Of a DNA stretch of 33,718 nt, positions 23,214-31,626 are shown one piece after another. The stretch covers positions 1-33,718 of the forward strand of contig CABYZU010000011.1 of assembly GCA_902523495.1 (NCBI GenBank). Direction: 5' to 3'. This stretch comes from an uncultured Pelagibacteraceae bacterium (lineage in GTDB: Bacteria > Pseudomonadota > Alphaproteobacteria > Pelagibacterales > Pelagibacteraceae). How positions within the stretch are numbered: position 1 is the first letter of the stretch; each line of letters begins with the position of its first letter. The notes below the pieces were generated by a model. That model was not told the DNA's origin and ran no database searches. It saw only the letters and a program-made list of their open reading frames with translations. The translations under genes were made by a program, and so were the position numbers.

Positions 23214-24545
23214 ATGGACCCATTAATTATAGCAGTAATTGTTGCAGTTTTTACTTTATTGGTACTTTTCTCTGGAATTCCAATTGCTTTTGGTTTGAGC
23301 TTTGTTTCAATAGCTCTGTTAGTTACATTTGAAGGTTTTCAAATGCTTGACGTCTTTGCCGAAACATTTTTTGCAGGACTAAACTCTTTTGTTTTACTTT
23401 CTATACCTATGTTTATTTTAATGGGAATGGCTGTTGCTAATTCTCCAGCGGGAAAAGATTTGTATACAGGATTAGATAGATGGCTTTGGAGAGTACCAGG
23501 GGGATTGGTAATTTCTAATATTGGAGCATGCTCAGTTTTTGCAGCTTTGAGCGGATCTAGTCCCGCAACTTGTGCTGCGATCGGTACAATGGGAATACCA
23601 GAAATGAGAAAAAGGGGATATTCGGATCAGATTGCAACAGGAACTATCGCAGCTGGTGGAACTTTAGGAGTTTTAATCCCTCCAAGTATTGTTTTAATTG
23701 TTTATGGAATCGCAACCGGTACATCTATTGGAAGATTATTTTTATGTGGTCTTGTGCCAGGTTTTATGTTGGCAGGAATGTTTGCGATATGGGCTCTAAT
23801 ACATAGTTATTTTATTGATAAAGATGCAGCAAAAGCTTTAAGAAATAGAGTAAGACCAACTCTAAAAGAAAAACTTGAAGTTTTACCAAGAATTCTACCT
23901 TTTTTAGCAATCATCGCTGGTGTTTTGTATGTACTTTATGGAGGAGTTGCAACACCCTCTGAGGCATCTGGAGTAGGAGCATTTTTAGTTTTTGTATTAA
24001 TTGCTGTTGTTTACAAAATTTATCAGCCAAAAAAGATTTGGAACATTGTTAAAGTTTCAATGAAAGAAAGCGTAATGATAATGTTCATTATTGCTGCCTC
24101 ATATCTTTTTGCATTTACTCTTTCACAACTGTATGTAACTCAGTCTTTAGCACAGAGTATGGTCGAATTAAGCTCTAACAAATGGGTTGTGTTTTTACTA
24201 ATAAACATATTTCTTTTAATAGCTGGTTTCTTTTTACCACCAGTTGCAGTTATTGTAATGACTTCAGCTATATTATTACCTGTTATTACTACTTTAGGTT
24301 TTGACCCATACTGGTTTGCAATAGTATTTACAATCAATATGGAGATTGGCTTAATCACACCACCAGTTGGATTAAATCTTTATATTATAAAAGGAATTAC
24401 TCCAGACGTTAGTTTGTCAGAAATTTTAAAAGGATCTATACCATTTATGATAATTATGGCTTTAGCTATAGTAATTTTATGTATTTTTCCTGAAATTGTT
24501 ACATGGTTTCCTGATAAAATAATGGGTAAAGACCTTGGATTCTAA
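23214..24545 (+). CDS. dctM: TRAP transporter large membrane subunit (DctM)
   Basis: Main transport subunit of 443 residues with about 12 hydrophobic segments, matching DctM length. Signature stretches: FVLLSIPMFILMGMAVANSPAGKDL (59-83), ALSGSSPATCAAIGTMGIPEM (109-129), AAGGTLGVLIPPSIVLIVYG (146-165) and, near the end, EIGLITPPVGLNLYIIKGI. No fusion or frameshift seen. It directly abuts dctQ and overlaps the following dusA frame by 11 bases, so dusA is probably read from the same transcript without sharing its function. Confidence 0.95.
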   Translation: MDPLIIAVIVAVFTLLVLFSGIPIAFGLSFVSIALLVTFEGFQMLDVFAETFFAGLNSFVLLSIPMFILMGMAVANSPAGKDLYTGLDRWLWRVPGGLVISNIGACSVFAALSGSSPATCAAIGTMGIPEMRKRGYSDQIATGTIAAGGTLGVLIPPSIVLIVYGIATGTSIGRLFLCGLVPGFMLAGMFAIWALIHSYFIDKDAAKALRNRVRPTLKEKLEVLPRILPFLAIIAGVLYVLYGGVATPSEASGVGAFLVFVLIAVVYKIYQPKKIWNIVKVSMKESVMIMFIIAASYLFAFTLSQLYVTQSLAQSMVELSSNKWVVFLLINIFLLIAGFFLPPVAVIVMTSAILLPVITTLGFDPYWFAIVFTINMEIGLITPPVGLNLYIIKGITPDVSLSEILKGSIPFMIIMALAIVILCIFPEIVTWFPDKIMGKDLGF

Positions 24546-25539
24546 AAAAGAGATAAACAGAAAAATATCAGTTGCCCCAATGATGGATTGCACAGATAGG
24601 CATGATCGTTTCTTTTTAAGACTGATGAGCAAAAATGTAATGCTCTATACTGAGATGGTTGCTACGAAATCAGCAATTCATGGTGATCGAAAAAAAATTT
24701 TATCTTATAGTTCTGAAGAAAAACCATTAGCTTTACAAGTTGGTGGGTCTGATAAAGAGGAATTAGCAGAAGTAGCTAAAATTGCTGAGGATATGGGATA
24801 CGATGAAATTAACGTTAACCTCGGTTGTCCTAGCAAAAAAGTCCAAAAAAATAGATTTGGTGCATGTTTAATAAAAGAACCTGATTTAGTTGCTGAATGC
24901 ATCAATTCAATGGTGAACGCATGTGAAATTCCTGTTACTGCAAAGACAAGAATCGGTTTCGATGATACTGAGGAATTTGATTATTTGAATAATTTTATTC
25001 ATAAGATGAAAGATGCTGGTTCAAAAACTTTTATCTTGCATGCGAGGAAAGCAATTTTGACAGGTCTATCTCCAAAACAAAATTTAAATATTCCAAAGCT
25101 AAATTATAAGATGGTTTACGACATCAAAAAAGAAAATCCTAATTTAGAAATAATTATTAATGGAGGAATTACAAAAGTTAAGGAAATTAATAACCATTTA
25201 AAGTTTTGTGATGGTGTAATGATAGGTAGATCAATATATCAAAATCCATATTCTTTAATTGAAATTGAAAAAGAAATATTCAAGACAGAAAATAATCCCA
25301 CAAGGGAGCAAGTAGTAGAACAACTTTTAGAGTATGCCGATAAAGAAGTGAAATTAGGCACCAAGATTAATCACATAATGAGACATACAGTAGGTTTATA
25401 TTATGGACAAGTTGGTTCGAAAGAATGGAAAAGATATTTAAGTGATAACATGATGGCAAGAGACTCAGATTTTCAAAAAGCAAAACATATTATGACCATT
25501 GTTCAAAATAATGAGAAAGCAATTCAGGCTAACTCATAA
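24535..25539 (+). CDS. dusA: tRNA-dihydrouridine synthase A
   Basis: FMN-dependent reduction of uridines in the tRNA D-loop, 334 residues. Seen: the FMN-binding start ISVAPMMDCTDRHDRFFLRL (11-30), QVGGSDKEELAEVAK (68-82), catalytic Cys98 in VNLGCPSKKVQKNRFGACL (94-112), and ITAKTRIG-like VTAKTRIGFDD. The DRHDRFF variant and RFGACL mark DusA rather than DusB or DusC. An in-frame TAA at 24520-24522 and the conserved motif from residue 11 leave TTG at 24535 as the only standard start codon. That places the start 11 bases inside dctM. The stop overlaps the TauE/SafE ATG (TAATG). Confidence 0.94.
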   Translation: MDSKKEINRKISVAPMMDCTDRHDRFFLRLMSKNVMLYTEMVATKSAIHGDRKKILSYSSEEKPLALQVGGSDKEELAEVAKIAEDMGYDEINVNLGCPSKKVQKNRFGACLIKEPDLVAECINSMVNACEIPVTAKTRIGFDDTEEFDYLNNFIHKMKDAGSKTFILHARKAILTGLSPKQNLNIPKLNYKMVYDIKKENPNLEIIINGGITKVKEINNHLKFCDGVMIGRSIYQNPYSLIEIEKEIFKTENNPTREQVVEQLLEYADKEVKLGTKINHIMRHTVGLYYGQVGSKEWKRYLSDNMMARDSDFQKAKHIMTIVQNNEKAIQANS

Positions 25540-26375
25540 TGGAAACTATAGACATCAATGAAATTATAAATCTTTTAATTGTTTTATCCCTAGCAGCATC
25601 TATTGCTGGTTTTATGGCAGGTTTATTGGGTGTTGGTGGTGGGATCATAATAGTACCAGCACTTTATTATGCTTTTACTGTTTTAGATTTTGATATTGCA
25701 ACTAGAATGCATCTTTCAGTTGGTACGTCATTAGCAATTATAATCCCAACATCTATAATATCAACTAAAACTCATATGGAGTATGATGCTGTTGATTTTA
25801 AGCTAATAAAATCTTTTGGAATTTTTATTTTGTTAGGAGTTATTGGTGGAACATTTCTAGCAGTTAACTTAAAAACACCGGCTTTTATTTTATTTTTTTC
25901 CATTATGGCTTTTATAGTTGGCTTATTTTTTATCTTTTTTAGAGAACAACTTTTAAAAAATCCAAAAATGATATCTGATTCAGCTAAAAATATTTCTGGG
26001 ATCATAATAGGTTTTATATCTGTATTATTAGGTATTGGTGGTGGATCATTAATGGTTCCTTTCATGAGAACTTTTGGCTACGATATTAGAAGATCAATAG
26101 GCACTGCTGCAGGGGTTGGTTTTCTAATTGCAGTTTTTGGCACTATCACAATGATTACTGGAGGTAAAATTTTGGATAATATTAACACTCCTTACAGCGT
26201 AGGATATGTAAATTTACTTGGTTTTTTAGTTTTTGTACCCGTCACAATGATAATGGCGAGGGTAGGTGCTAGAGCAGTTTATAAAATTGACAAAAAAATT
26301 TTAAGTAAAATCTTTGGAACATTTTTAATTGTTGTGTCAATTAGATCTTTTTTTGAATATCTATCTATAAGTTAA
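25539..26375 (+). CDS. TauE/SafE-family (DUF81) membrane permease
   Basis: A 278-residue polytopic protein with about eight hydrophobic helices and the internal duplication typical of TauE/SafE. The paired glycine motifs are MAGLLGVGGGIIIVPAL (26-42) and ISVLLGIGGGSLMVPFM (about 159-175). Family members have been linked to export of sulfite, sulfoacetate and other small organosulfur anions; the substrate here is unknown. Given the methylthio-metabolism elsewhere in the window a sulfur substrate is possible, but it is not in the same operon. It converges on the DUF2061 gene with one base between stops. Confidence 0.9.
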   Translation: METIDINEIINLLIVLSLAASIAGFMAGLLGVGGGIIIVPALYYAFTVLDFDIATRMHLSVGTSLAIIIPTSIISTKTHMEYDAVDFKLIKSFGIFILLGVIGGTFLAVNLKTPAFILFFSIMAFIVGLFFIFFREQLLKNPKMISDSAKNISGIIIGFISVLLGIGGGSLMVPFMRTFGYDIRRSIGTAAGVGFLIAVFGTITMITGGKILDNINTPYSVGYVNLLGFLVFVPVTMIMARVGARAVYKIDKKILSKIFGTFLIVVSIRSFFEYLSIS

Positions 26376-26376
26376 T

Positions 26377-26577
26377 TTAATCTGTTCCCCACTTAATCTT
26401 GGTCCAAATTCTCTCGTGAAAATAGTAGAAAAATAAAGGAATTATAGATCCAACGCCTAGTATTCCAGCACCAGTAAATGTTCCAGTATAAATATATCCA
26501 AAAATCATCCAATAAACAAAAATGATGAATCGCCAAGAAAAAGTTTTTGCAATTGATCTAATTTTTTTATCAGCCAT
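26377..26577 (-). CDS. Small DUF2061 membrane protein
   Basis: A 66-residue protein with two hydrophobic segments (about 15-30 and 36-51). The opening KKIRSIAKTFSWRFIIFVYWM and the FYYFHERIWTKIKWG ending are characteristic of DUF2061, a family of small proteins with unknown function. Its ATG at 26577 is immediately preceded on its own strand by nine T residues that form the tail of a hairpin terminator, so it has no usual ribosome-binding site. It may be expressed only by readthrough from the phosphomannomutase gene or from an unseen promoter. Confidence 0.83.
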   Translation of the reverse strand: MADKKIRSIAKTFSWRFIIFVYWMIFGYIYTGTFTGAGILGVGSIIPLFFYYFHERIWTKIKWGTD

Positions 26578-26616
26578 AAAAAAAAAGAGGTGATTTCAGT
26601 CTCCCTCCATCACCTC
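26578..26616 (-). terminator. Intrinsic terminator downstream of phosphomannomutase, touching the DUF2061 start codon
   Basis: Read on the minus strand, GAGGTGAT (26616-26609), a 14-base purine-rich loop and ATCACCTC (26594-26587) form an 8-base-pair stem followed by nine T residues (26586-26578). The next base starts the DUF2061 ATG. The orientation fits termination of the upstream phosphomannomutase transcript, about 70 bases after its stop. On the plus strand no T-tract follows, so it is not a terminator for the TauE/SafE gene. Confidence 0.75.
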
Positions 26617-26687
26617 ACATATTCAACTTTAAATGATTCTTTACAATTTTATGAACACTTAATAGTTGAATCTTTTAATTATTAAGT

Positions 26688-28142
26688 TCAAATTTTTTGA
26701 TCATATTCACCAATTTTTCCAGTTTTCTTAAGCGTCTCGTCTATGAATTTAAAGATATTTAATTTTCTCAAATCTGACGTTGGACTTTCTGTAACCACAA
26801 CTAATGAAGGTTTATTTGATGAAGCTCTAATTAGACCCCATGAACCATCATCAAAAGAAAATCTCACTCCATTTACAGTTATTATTTCTTTTATTTCCTG
26901 ATTATCTATTTTTATTTTTTGCTCTTTTATTTTTTGGAATTCATTTACCATTTCATCTACTACTCTATATTTTTCCTCGTCTGAGCAAAAAGGAGCCATT
27001 GTAGGTGATTGATAAGTAATAGGAAGTTCTTTTATAATTTCGCTCATTTTTTTATCATGATTATTTAACAGATGACAAACCTGAATAGCTGAATTTATAC
27101 CATCATCATAGCCATATCCTAATGGTTGATTAAAAAAAAAATGTCCACTTTTCTCAAATCCAGCTAAGGCTTTCTCATTATGAACTTTTCTTTTTATGTG
27201 TGAATGACCGGTTTTCCAATATAAAGTTTTACATTGATTTTGACTTAAAACTTTATCTGTTGAGTAAAGACCAGTTGATTTAACATCTACAATAAACTTT
27301 GAATTTTTATGAGTACTTGAGAGATTTCTTGCAATCAACAAACCTATTTTATCTGAAAAAATTTCATTTCCCTCATCATCGATTACACCTACGCGATCTC
27401 CATCACCATCAAAACCAAAGCCTATATCAGCTTTATTATCTTTTACAGATTTTGCGATTGCATGAAGCATTTCTAGATCTTCGGGATTTGGATTATATTT
27501 TGGAAAATTCCAATTTAAATCGCAATCTAGCTCAATCACCTCACATCCTATACCCTTAAGTATATCTGGAGCAAATATACCCGCAGTACCGTTACCACAT
27601 GCAACTACAGCTTTAATTTTTTTACTTATTTTATTTTTGTTTATCAAATCATCTTTATAAATTTTATCAAAATTTTTTATTTGTTTTTGATTACCGTTTC
27701 CCTTAGTAAAATTTTGACCTAAAGTAATTTCTTTAAGTTCTTTCATTTCCTCTGGGGCATGTGTTAATCCCTTTTTAATGCCCATTTTTACACCCGTCCA
27801 ACCATTTTCATTATGACTTGCTGTCACCATTGCAACTGCATCCGCGTCTAAATTAAATTGAGCATAATAAACCATTGGTGATAAAGATAAGCCGACATCT
27901 TCTATAAAACATCCAGTTGAAATTAAACCATCTTTGAGTGCGGTTTTTATTTTTTCACTATATGATCTGTAATCATGTCCAACGATTACCCTGGGGTTAT
28001 CTTTTTTAGTATGTTTCTTAATCTGTGTTCCAAGGCCCTTGCCAAGATTCGTTATTCCTTGTTCGTTGATGTCTTTTTCAAAGACCCAACGGGCGTCATA
28101 TTCCCTAAAACCATAGGGGTCTATTTTTAATGATTGAGCCAT
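26688..28142 (-). CDS. manB: Phosphomannomutase/phosphoglucomutase (ManB/AlgC type)
   Basis: Interconverts hexose 6- and 1-phosphates, supplying mannose-1-P or glucose-1-P for nucleotide sugars and so feeding the RmlA reaction. The 484 residues fit the alpha-D-phosphohexomutase superfamily. Seen: phosphoserine loop MVTASHNENGWTGVKMG (105-121) with Ser109, metal loop GFGFDGDGDRVGV (241-253) with Asp245/247/249, sugar-binding FEKSGHFFF (329-337), and the phosphate-binding domain with VNGVRFSFDDGSWGLIRASSNKP near the C-terminus. The sugar loop reads EKSGH instead of the common EMSGH. It starts 158 bases from divergent nrdA. Confidence 0.9.
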   Translation of the reverse strand: MAQSLKIDPYGFREYDARWVFEKDINEQGITNLGKGLGTQIKKHTKKDNPRVIVGHDYRSYSEKIKTALKDGLISTGCFIEDVGLSLSPMVYYAQFNLDADAVAMVTASHNENGWTGVKMGIKKGLTHAPEEMKELKEITLGQNFTKGNGNQKQIKNFDKIYKDDLINKNKISKKIKAVVACGNGTAGIFAPDILKGIGCEVIELDCDLNWNFPKYNPNPEDLEMLHAIAKSVKDNKADIGFGFDGDGDRVGVIDDEGNEIFSDKIGLLIARNLSSTHKNSKFIVDVKSTGLYSTDKVLSQNQCKTLYWKTGHSHIKRKVHNEKALAGFEKSGHFFFNQPLGYGYDDGINSAIQVCHLLNNHDKKMSEIIKELPITYQSPTMAPFCSDEEKYRVVDEMVNEFQKIKEQKIKIDNQEIKEIITVNGVRFSFDDGSWGLIRASSNKPSLVVVTESPTSDLRKLNIFKFIDETLKKTGKIGEYDQKI

Positions 28143-28219
28143 ATTGTTAATTACTTACATTTTTTTGACTTTTATAGTTGAATTATTTTTTCAATGTTCT
28201 ATAAATGTTCTGTTGATTT

Positions 28220-28267
28220 ACTTCTTATATAGTATATTAATACAAAGCGCATACAACATGTAGTTGT
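28220..28267 (+). promoter_or_regulatory. nrdA: nrdA upstream region with a possible NrdR-like box pair (weak)
   Basis: The 158-base divergent spacer contains ACTTCTTATATAGTAT (28220-28235), whose right half resembles the NrdR box, and an inverted repeat ACAAC-5-GTTGT (28253-28267). The centres are about 32 bases apart, near three helical turns, which is a known NrdR box spacing. The match to the consensus is only partial, especially for the second site. The rest of the spacer is AT-rich with no other clear signal. Confidence 0.25.
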
Positions 28268-28300
28268 TTTCGCAATAATAAAATAATAAATTAAAAAAAT

Positions 28301-30241
28301 ATGAATAAAATACTATCGCAGGCCTTAAAGAAAGCTGTCTCTGAATATACACCTACAGTTAAAGAGGTTCCAAAAGGCAATAGACCAGATTTATTTTCAT
28401 TAAATAATGAAACGGAATTATTTCAAAATGACAAAGGTATAATCATTAAAATTGACAGGTCTCGAGACGCAAAACTAACTGATTTTGGTAAAGCGACTTT
28501 AAAGGATAGATACTTAGGTCAAAATGAGTCTTACCAAGACTTATTTGCGAGAGTAGCAAGCACATATTCAGACGATAATTTACATGCGCAACGAGTTTAC
28601 AACTATATAAGTAACTTGTGGTTCATGCCAGCAACTCCAGTTTTATCCAACGGAGGTACCAAAAGGGGTTTACCTATTTCTTGTTTTCTTAATGAAGCCT
28701 CAGATAGTTTAGGAGGCATTCTAGATCTTTGGAGTGAGAATGTTTGGTTAGCTGCCAAAGGTGGAGGTATTGGAAGTTATTGGGGTAATCTAAGGTCTAT
28801 TGGAGAAAAAATAGGAAAAGTTGGAAAAACTTCTGGAATAATTCCTTTTATAAAAGTTATGGACTCTTTAACTATGGCAATTAGCCAAGGTTCTCTTAGA
28901 AGAGGTTCGGCTGCGTGTTATCTACCGATTGATCATCCTGAGATTGAAGAATTCATTGAAATGAGAAGACCAACAGGTGGTGATCCAAATAGAAAATCTT
29001 TAAACTTGCATCACGGTGTCTTAGTTTCAGACGCATTCATGAGAGCGGTTGAAACAGATGAACAATGGGCACTCAAAAGTCCCGTTGATGGAACTATTCA
29101 ACAAACATTATCAGCTAGAAACCTGTGGATTAGATTGTTAACAGCAAGAATAGAAACAGGGGAACCTTATATAATTTATATTGATACCGTTAATAGACAG
29201 ATCCCTCAACATCATAAATTAGCTAACCTTACAGTCAAGACATCCAATCTGTGCAGCGAAATAACTTTACCTACAGGAATTGATAAGGATGGACACGATA
29301 GAACAGCTGTTTGTTGTCTGTCTTCGCTGAATTTAGAAAAGTATGATGAGTGGAAAGACGATCCTAATATGATTGGTGATGTAATGAGATTTTTAGATAA
29401 CGTTTTATCTGATTTTATAAATAAAGCACCAGATCAATTTAAAGATGCCAAGTATTCAGCAGAGAGAGAGAGAAGTGTAGGTTTAGGTGTAATGGGTTTT
29501 CATTCTTTTTTACAAAAAAATAGAATTCCACTTGAGTCAGTGATGGCAAAATCCTGGAACAAAAAAATATTTAAACAAATTGATGAACAAGTCAATCAGG
29601 CTTCAAAAGATTTAGCTAAAGAAAGAGGGGCATGTCCTGATGCTGCAGAATATGGATTTCAAGAAAGATTTTCAAATAAAACTGCAATAGCTCCTACAGC
29701 CTCTATATCGATAATTTGTGGTGGAGCCTCTCCTGGAGTAGAACCTGTTGCTGCTAATAGCTATACTCATAAAACTTTATCAGGATCATTTAATGTTAGA
29801 AATAGATATCTTGAGGAGATCTTAGAAGGTCATGGTAAAAACGATGACGAAACCTGGTCTACAATTACAACCAATCAGGGATCTGTTTCACATTTAGATT
29901 TTTTAACCGATTTAGAAAAAGATGTCTTTAAAACAGCTTTTGAGCTGAATCAGAAATGGATCATTGAACTCAGTGGTGATCGAACACCTTTTATTTCGCA
30001 GGCTCAATCGGTAAATTTATTTTTACCAGCAGACGTTCATAAAAAAGAATTACATAGAATTCATTTTGATGCTTGGAAAAAAGGTTTAAAAAGCCTTTAT
30101 TACTGTAGATCAAAATCAATTCAAAGAGCTGAAAACATTAATGATGCCAAATCAACGGATGTTACAGCTAATGTATATAAATCCAAAAACAATCAACCAA
30201 ACCAAGAACCAGAATACGAGGAGTGTTTATCATGTCAGTAA
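28301..30241 (+). CDS. nrdA: Class I ribonucleotide reductase, alpha (large) subunit
   Basis: Reduces ribonucleoside diphosphates to deoxyribonucleotides. The 646 residues are short for NrdA (about 760): the N-terminus goes straight into the catalytic barrel, so there is no ATP-cone and no classical dATP activity control. Catalytic residues are in place: Cys128 (LPISCFL) and Cys338/339 (TAVCCLSSLNL) for the redox pair, SNLCSEITLP (315-324) with Asn316, Cys318 (thiyl radical) and Glu320, the tyrosine pair in KSLYYCRSK for radical transfer, and a C-terminal C-x-x-C (642-645) for reduction by thioredoxin. It overlaps nrdB by 10 bases. NrdI and NrdH are not in the window. Confidence 0.96.
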   Translation: MNKILSQALKKAVSEYTPTVKEVPKGNRPDLFSLNNETELFQNDKGIIIKIDRSRDAKLTDFGKATLKDRYLGQNESYQDLFARVASTYSDDNLHAQRVYNYISNLWFMPATPVLSNGGTKRGLPISCFLNEASDSLGGILDLWSENVWLAAKGGGIGSYWGNLRSIGEKIGKVGKTSGIIPFIKVMDSLTMAISQGSLRRGSAACYLPIDHPEIEEFIEMRRPTGGDPNRKSLNLHHGVLVSDAFMRAVETDEQWALKSPVDGTIQQTLSARNLWIRLLTARIETGEPYIIYIDTVNRQIPQHHKLANLTVKTSNLCSEITLPTGIDKDGHDRTAVCCLSSLNLEKYDEWKDDPNMIGDVMRFLDNVLSDFINKAPDQFKDAKYSAERERSVGLGVMGFHSFLQKNRIPLESVMAKSWNKKIFKQIDEQVNQASKDLAKERGACPDAAEYGFQERFSNKTAIAPTASISIICGGASPGVEPVAANSYTHKTLSGSFNVRNRYLEEILEGHGKNDDETWSTITTNQGSVSHLDFLTDLEKDVFKTAFELNQKWIIELSGDRTPFISQAQSVNLFLPADVHKKELHRIHFDAWKKGLKSLYYCRSKSIQRAENINDAKSTDVTANVYKSKNNQPNQEPEYEECLSCQ

Positions 30242-31248
30242 CAGAGAAAATTAAAATGCCAAATAAAGAAATAGTTCAGCCAAAAAAAATGGGCCTACTA
30301 GTTGAAAATCCAGTTTATAAACCTTTTAGATATCCATGGTGTTATGATGCATGGTTAACTCAACAAAGAATTCATTGGTTACCAGAAGAGGTGCCATTAG
30401 GGGATGATGTCAGAGACTGGCAAAAAAATCTAACTCAATCAGAAAAAAATTTATTAACTCAGATATTTAGATTTTTCACTCAAGCTGATGTTGAAGTTAA
30501 CAATTGTTATTTAAGACATTATACAACTGTGTTTAAACCGACTGAAGTTTTAATGATGATGACTGCTTTTGCATCTATGGAAACAGTGCACATTGCAGCT
30601 TACTCTCATTTATTAGATACGATCGGAATGCCAGAGTCGGAATATTCCGCATTTATGAAGTATAAAGAAATGAAAGATAAATATGACTACATGCAGAATT
30701 TTGACATGAGTTCAAAAGAGGACATTGCAAAAACAGTTGCTGTTTTTAGTGCGTTCACTGAGGGTCTTCAACTTTTTGCAAGTTTTGCAATTCTTTTAAA
30801 TTTTCCAAGACATAACAAAATGAAAGGCATGGGTCAGATAGTTACTTGGTCTGTTAGAGATGAAACACTTCATTGTAATTCAATGATTAGAATTTTCAAA
30901 GAATTCATAAAAGAAAATCCTGAAATATGGAATGCAAAATTAAAAAAAGAACTTTATGAAGCTTGCAGAACTATCATAGAACATGAGGATGCTTTTATTG
31001 ATTTAGCTTTTGAAATGGGTCCAATGGAAGGCTTGACTGCAAAAGAAGTCAAAGATTATATTAGATTTATTGGAAACAGAAGATTAGTTCAATTAGGTCT
31101 AGAGCCTATTTATGATGTTCAAAAAAATCCATTAGGATGGTTAGATACGATGCTAAATGCTGTTGAGCACATGAACTTTTTTGAAGGTCGTGCAACTGAA
31201 TATTCTAAAGCATCCACACAAGGAACTTGGGTAGAAGCTTTTAGTTAA
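30232..31248 (+). CDS. nrdB: Class I ribonucleotide reductase, beta (radical-generating) subunit
   Basis: Ferritin-like dimetal subunit that generates the radical used by NrdA. The ATG at 30232 gives 338 residues and follows GAGGAG at 30218-30223; a GTG at 30223 in frame is less likely. Ligands can be placed by spacing against E. coli NrdB: Asp86 (TQADVEV), Glu117 and His120 with the radical tyrosine Tyr124 in METVHIAAYSH (116-126), then FTEGLQLFASF for the next Glu, and RDETLHCN for the last Glu and His. The radical tyrosine is present, so it is not a tyrosine-lacking class Ic type. The metal is not decidable from sequence. Confidence 0.96.
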   Translation: MSVTEKIKMPNKEIVQPKKMGLLVENPVYKPFRYPWCYDAWLTQQRIHWLPEEVPLGDDVRDWQKNLTQSEKNLLTQIFRFFTQADVEVNNCYLRHYTTVFKPTEVLMMMTAFASMETVHIAAYSHLLDTIGMPESEYSAFMKYKEMKDKYDYMQNFDMSSKEDIAKTVAVFSAFTEGLQLFASFAILLNFPRHNKMKGMGQIVTWSVRDETLHCNSMIRIFKEFIKENPEIWNAKLKKELYEACRTIIEHEDAFIDLAFEMGPMEGLTAKEVKDYIRFIGNRRLVQLGLEPIYDVQKNPLGWLDTMLNAVEHMNFFEGRATEYSKASTQGTWVEAFS

Positions 31249-31291
31249 TATATAAATTACATACACATAAATATCAAATGAGCATTCTCTA

Positions 31292-31594
31292 ATGTTTATC
31301 GCAATGAATAGGTTTAAAATTGTATTAGGTAAAGAAGCCGAATTTGAAAAAGTTTGGAAAGAAAGAGATACACACCTTAATGATGTTAAAGGTTTTAAAG
31401 AGTTCCATTTAGTTAAAGGTGAAAAAAATGAAGAATTTTCATTATACGCCTCTCATAGCATTTGGAATTCTAAAGACGATTTTATTAACTGGACTAAATC
31501 AGAAAATTTTAGATTAGCTCATAAAAATGCGGGACAACATAAAGATTTATATCTTGGAGCACCTAACTTTGAAGGTTTTGAAGTAGTGCTTTAA
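31292..31594 (+). CDS. Antibiotic-biosynthesis-monooxygenase-fold protein, IsdG-like candidate heme oxygenase
   Basis: A 100-residue dimeric alpha+beta barrel protein. It has Asn6 (MNRFKI), Trp67 (DFINWTKSE) and His77 (FRLAHKN), the same residues at almost the same positions as the catalytic Asn/Trp/His triad of IsdG-type heme-degrading monooxygenases. KGFKEFHLVKG and SIWNSKDDF also fit the family. Heme breakdown for iron is a plausible role; other ABM proteins act on quinones or have no known function. It sits 43 bases after nrdB on the same strand, possibly cotranscribed. Confidence 0.8.
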   Translation: MFIAMNRFKIVLGKEAEFEKVWKERDTHLNDVKGFKEFHLVKGEKNEEFSLYASHSIWNSKDDFINWTKSENFRLAHKNAGQHKDLYLGAPNFEGFEVVL

Positions 31595-31626
31595 ATATAT
31601 CTTAAACTTAAATCAAGGAGTGAAAT

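Noticed and set aside
25772-26065. 97-residue minus-strand open frame inside the TauE/SafE gene
   Set aside because: It is the reverse of a conserved membrane-protein gene, with no motif and no ribosome-binding site; low stop-codon density on the reverse strand explains it.
26587-26616. Purine-rich hairpin before DUF2061 as a possible riboswitch
   Set aside because: It has a single 8-bp stem directly followed by nine T and no conserved aptamer core that I recognise; a plain terminator explains it.
30223-30231. GTG start for NrdB
   Set aside because: It overlaps the GAGGAG ribosome-binding site of the ATG at 30232, which is the better start.
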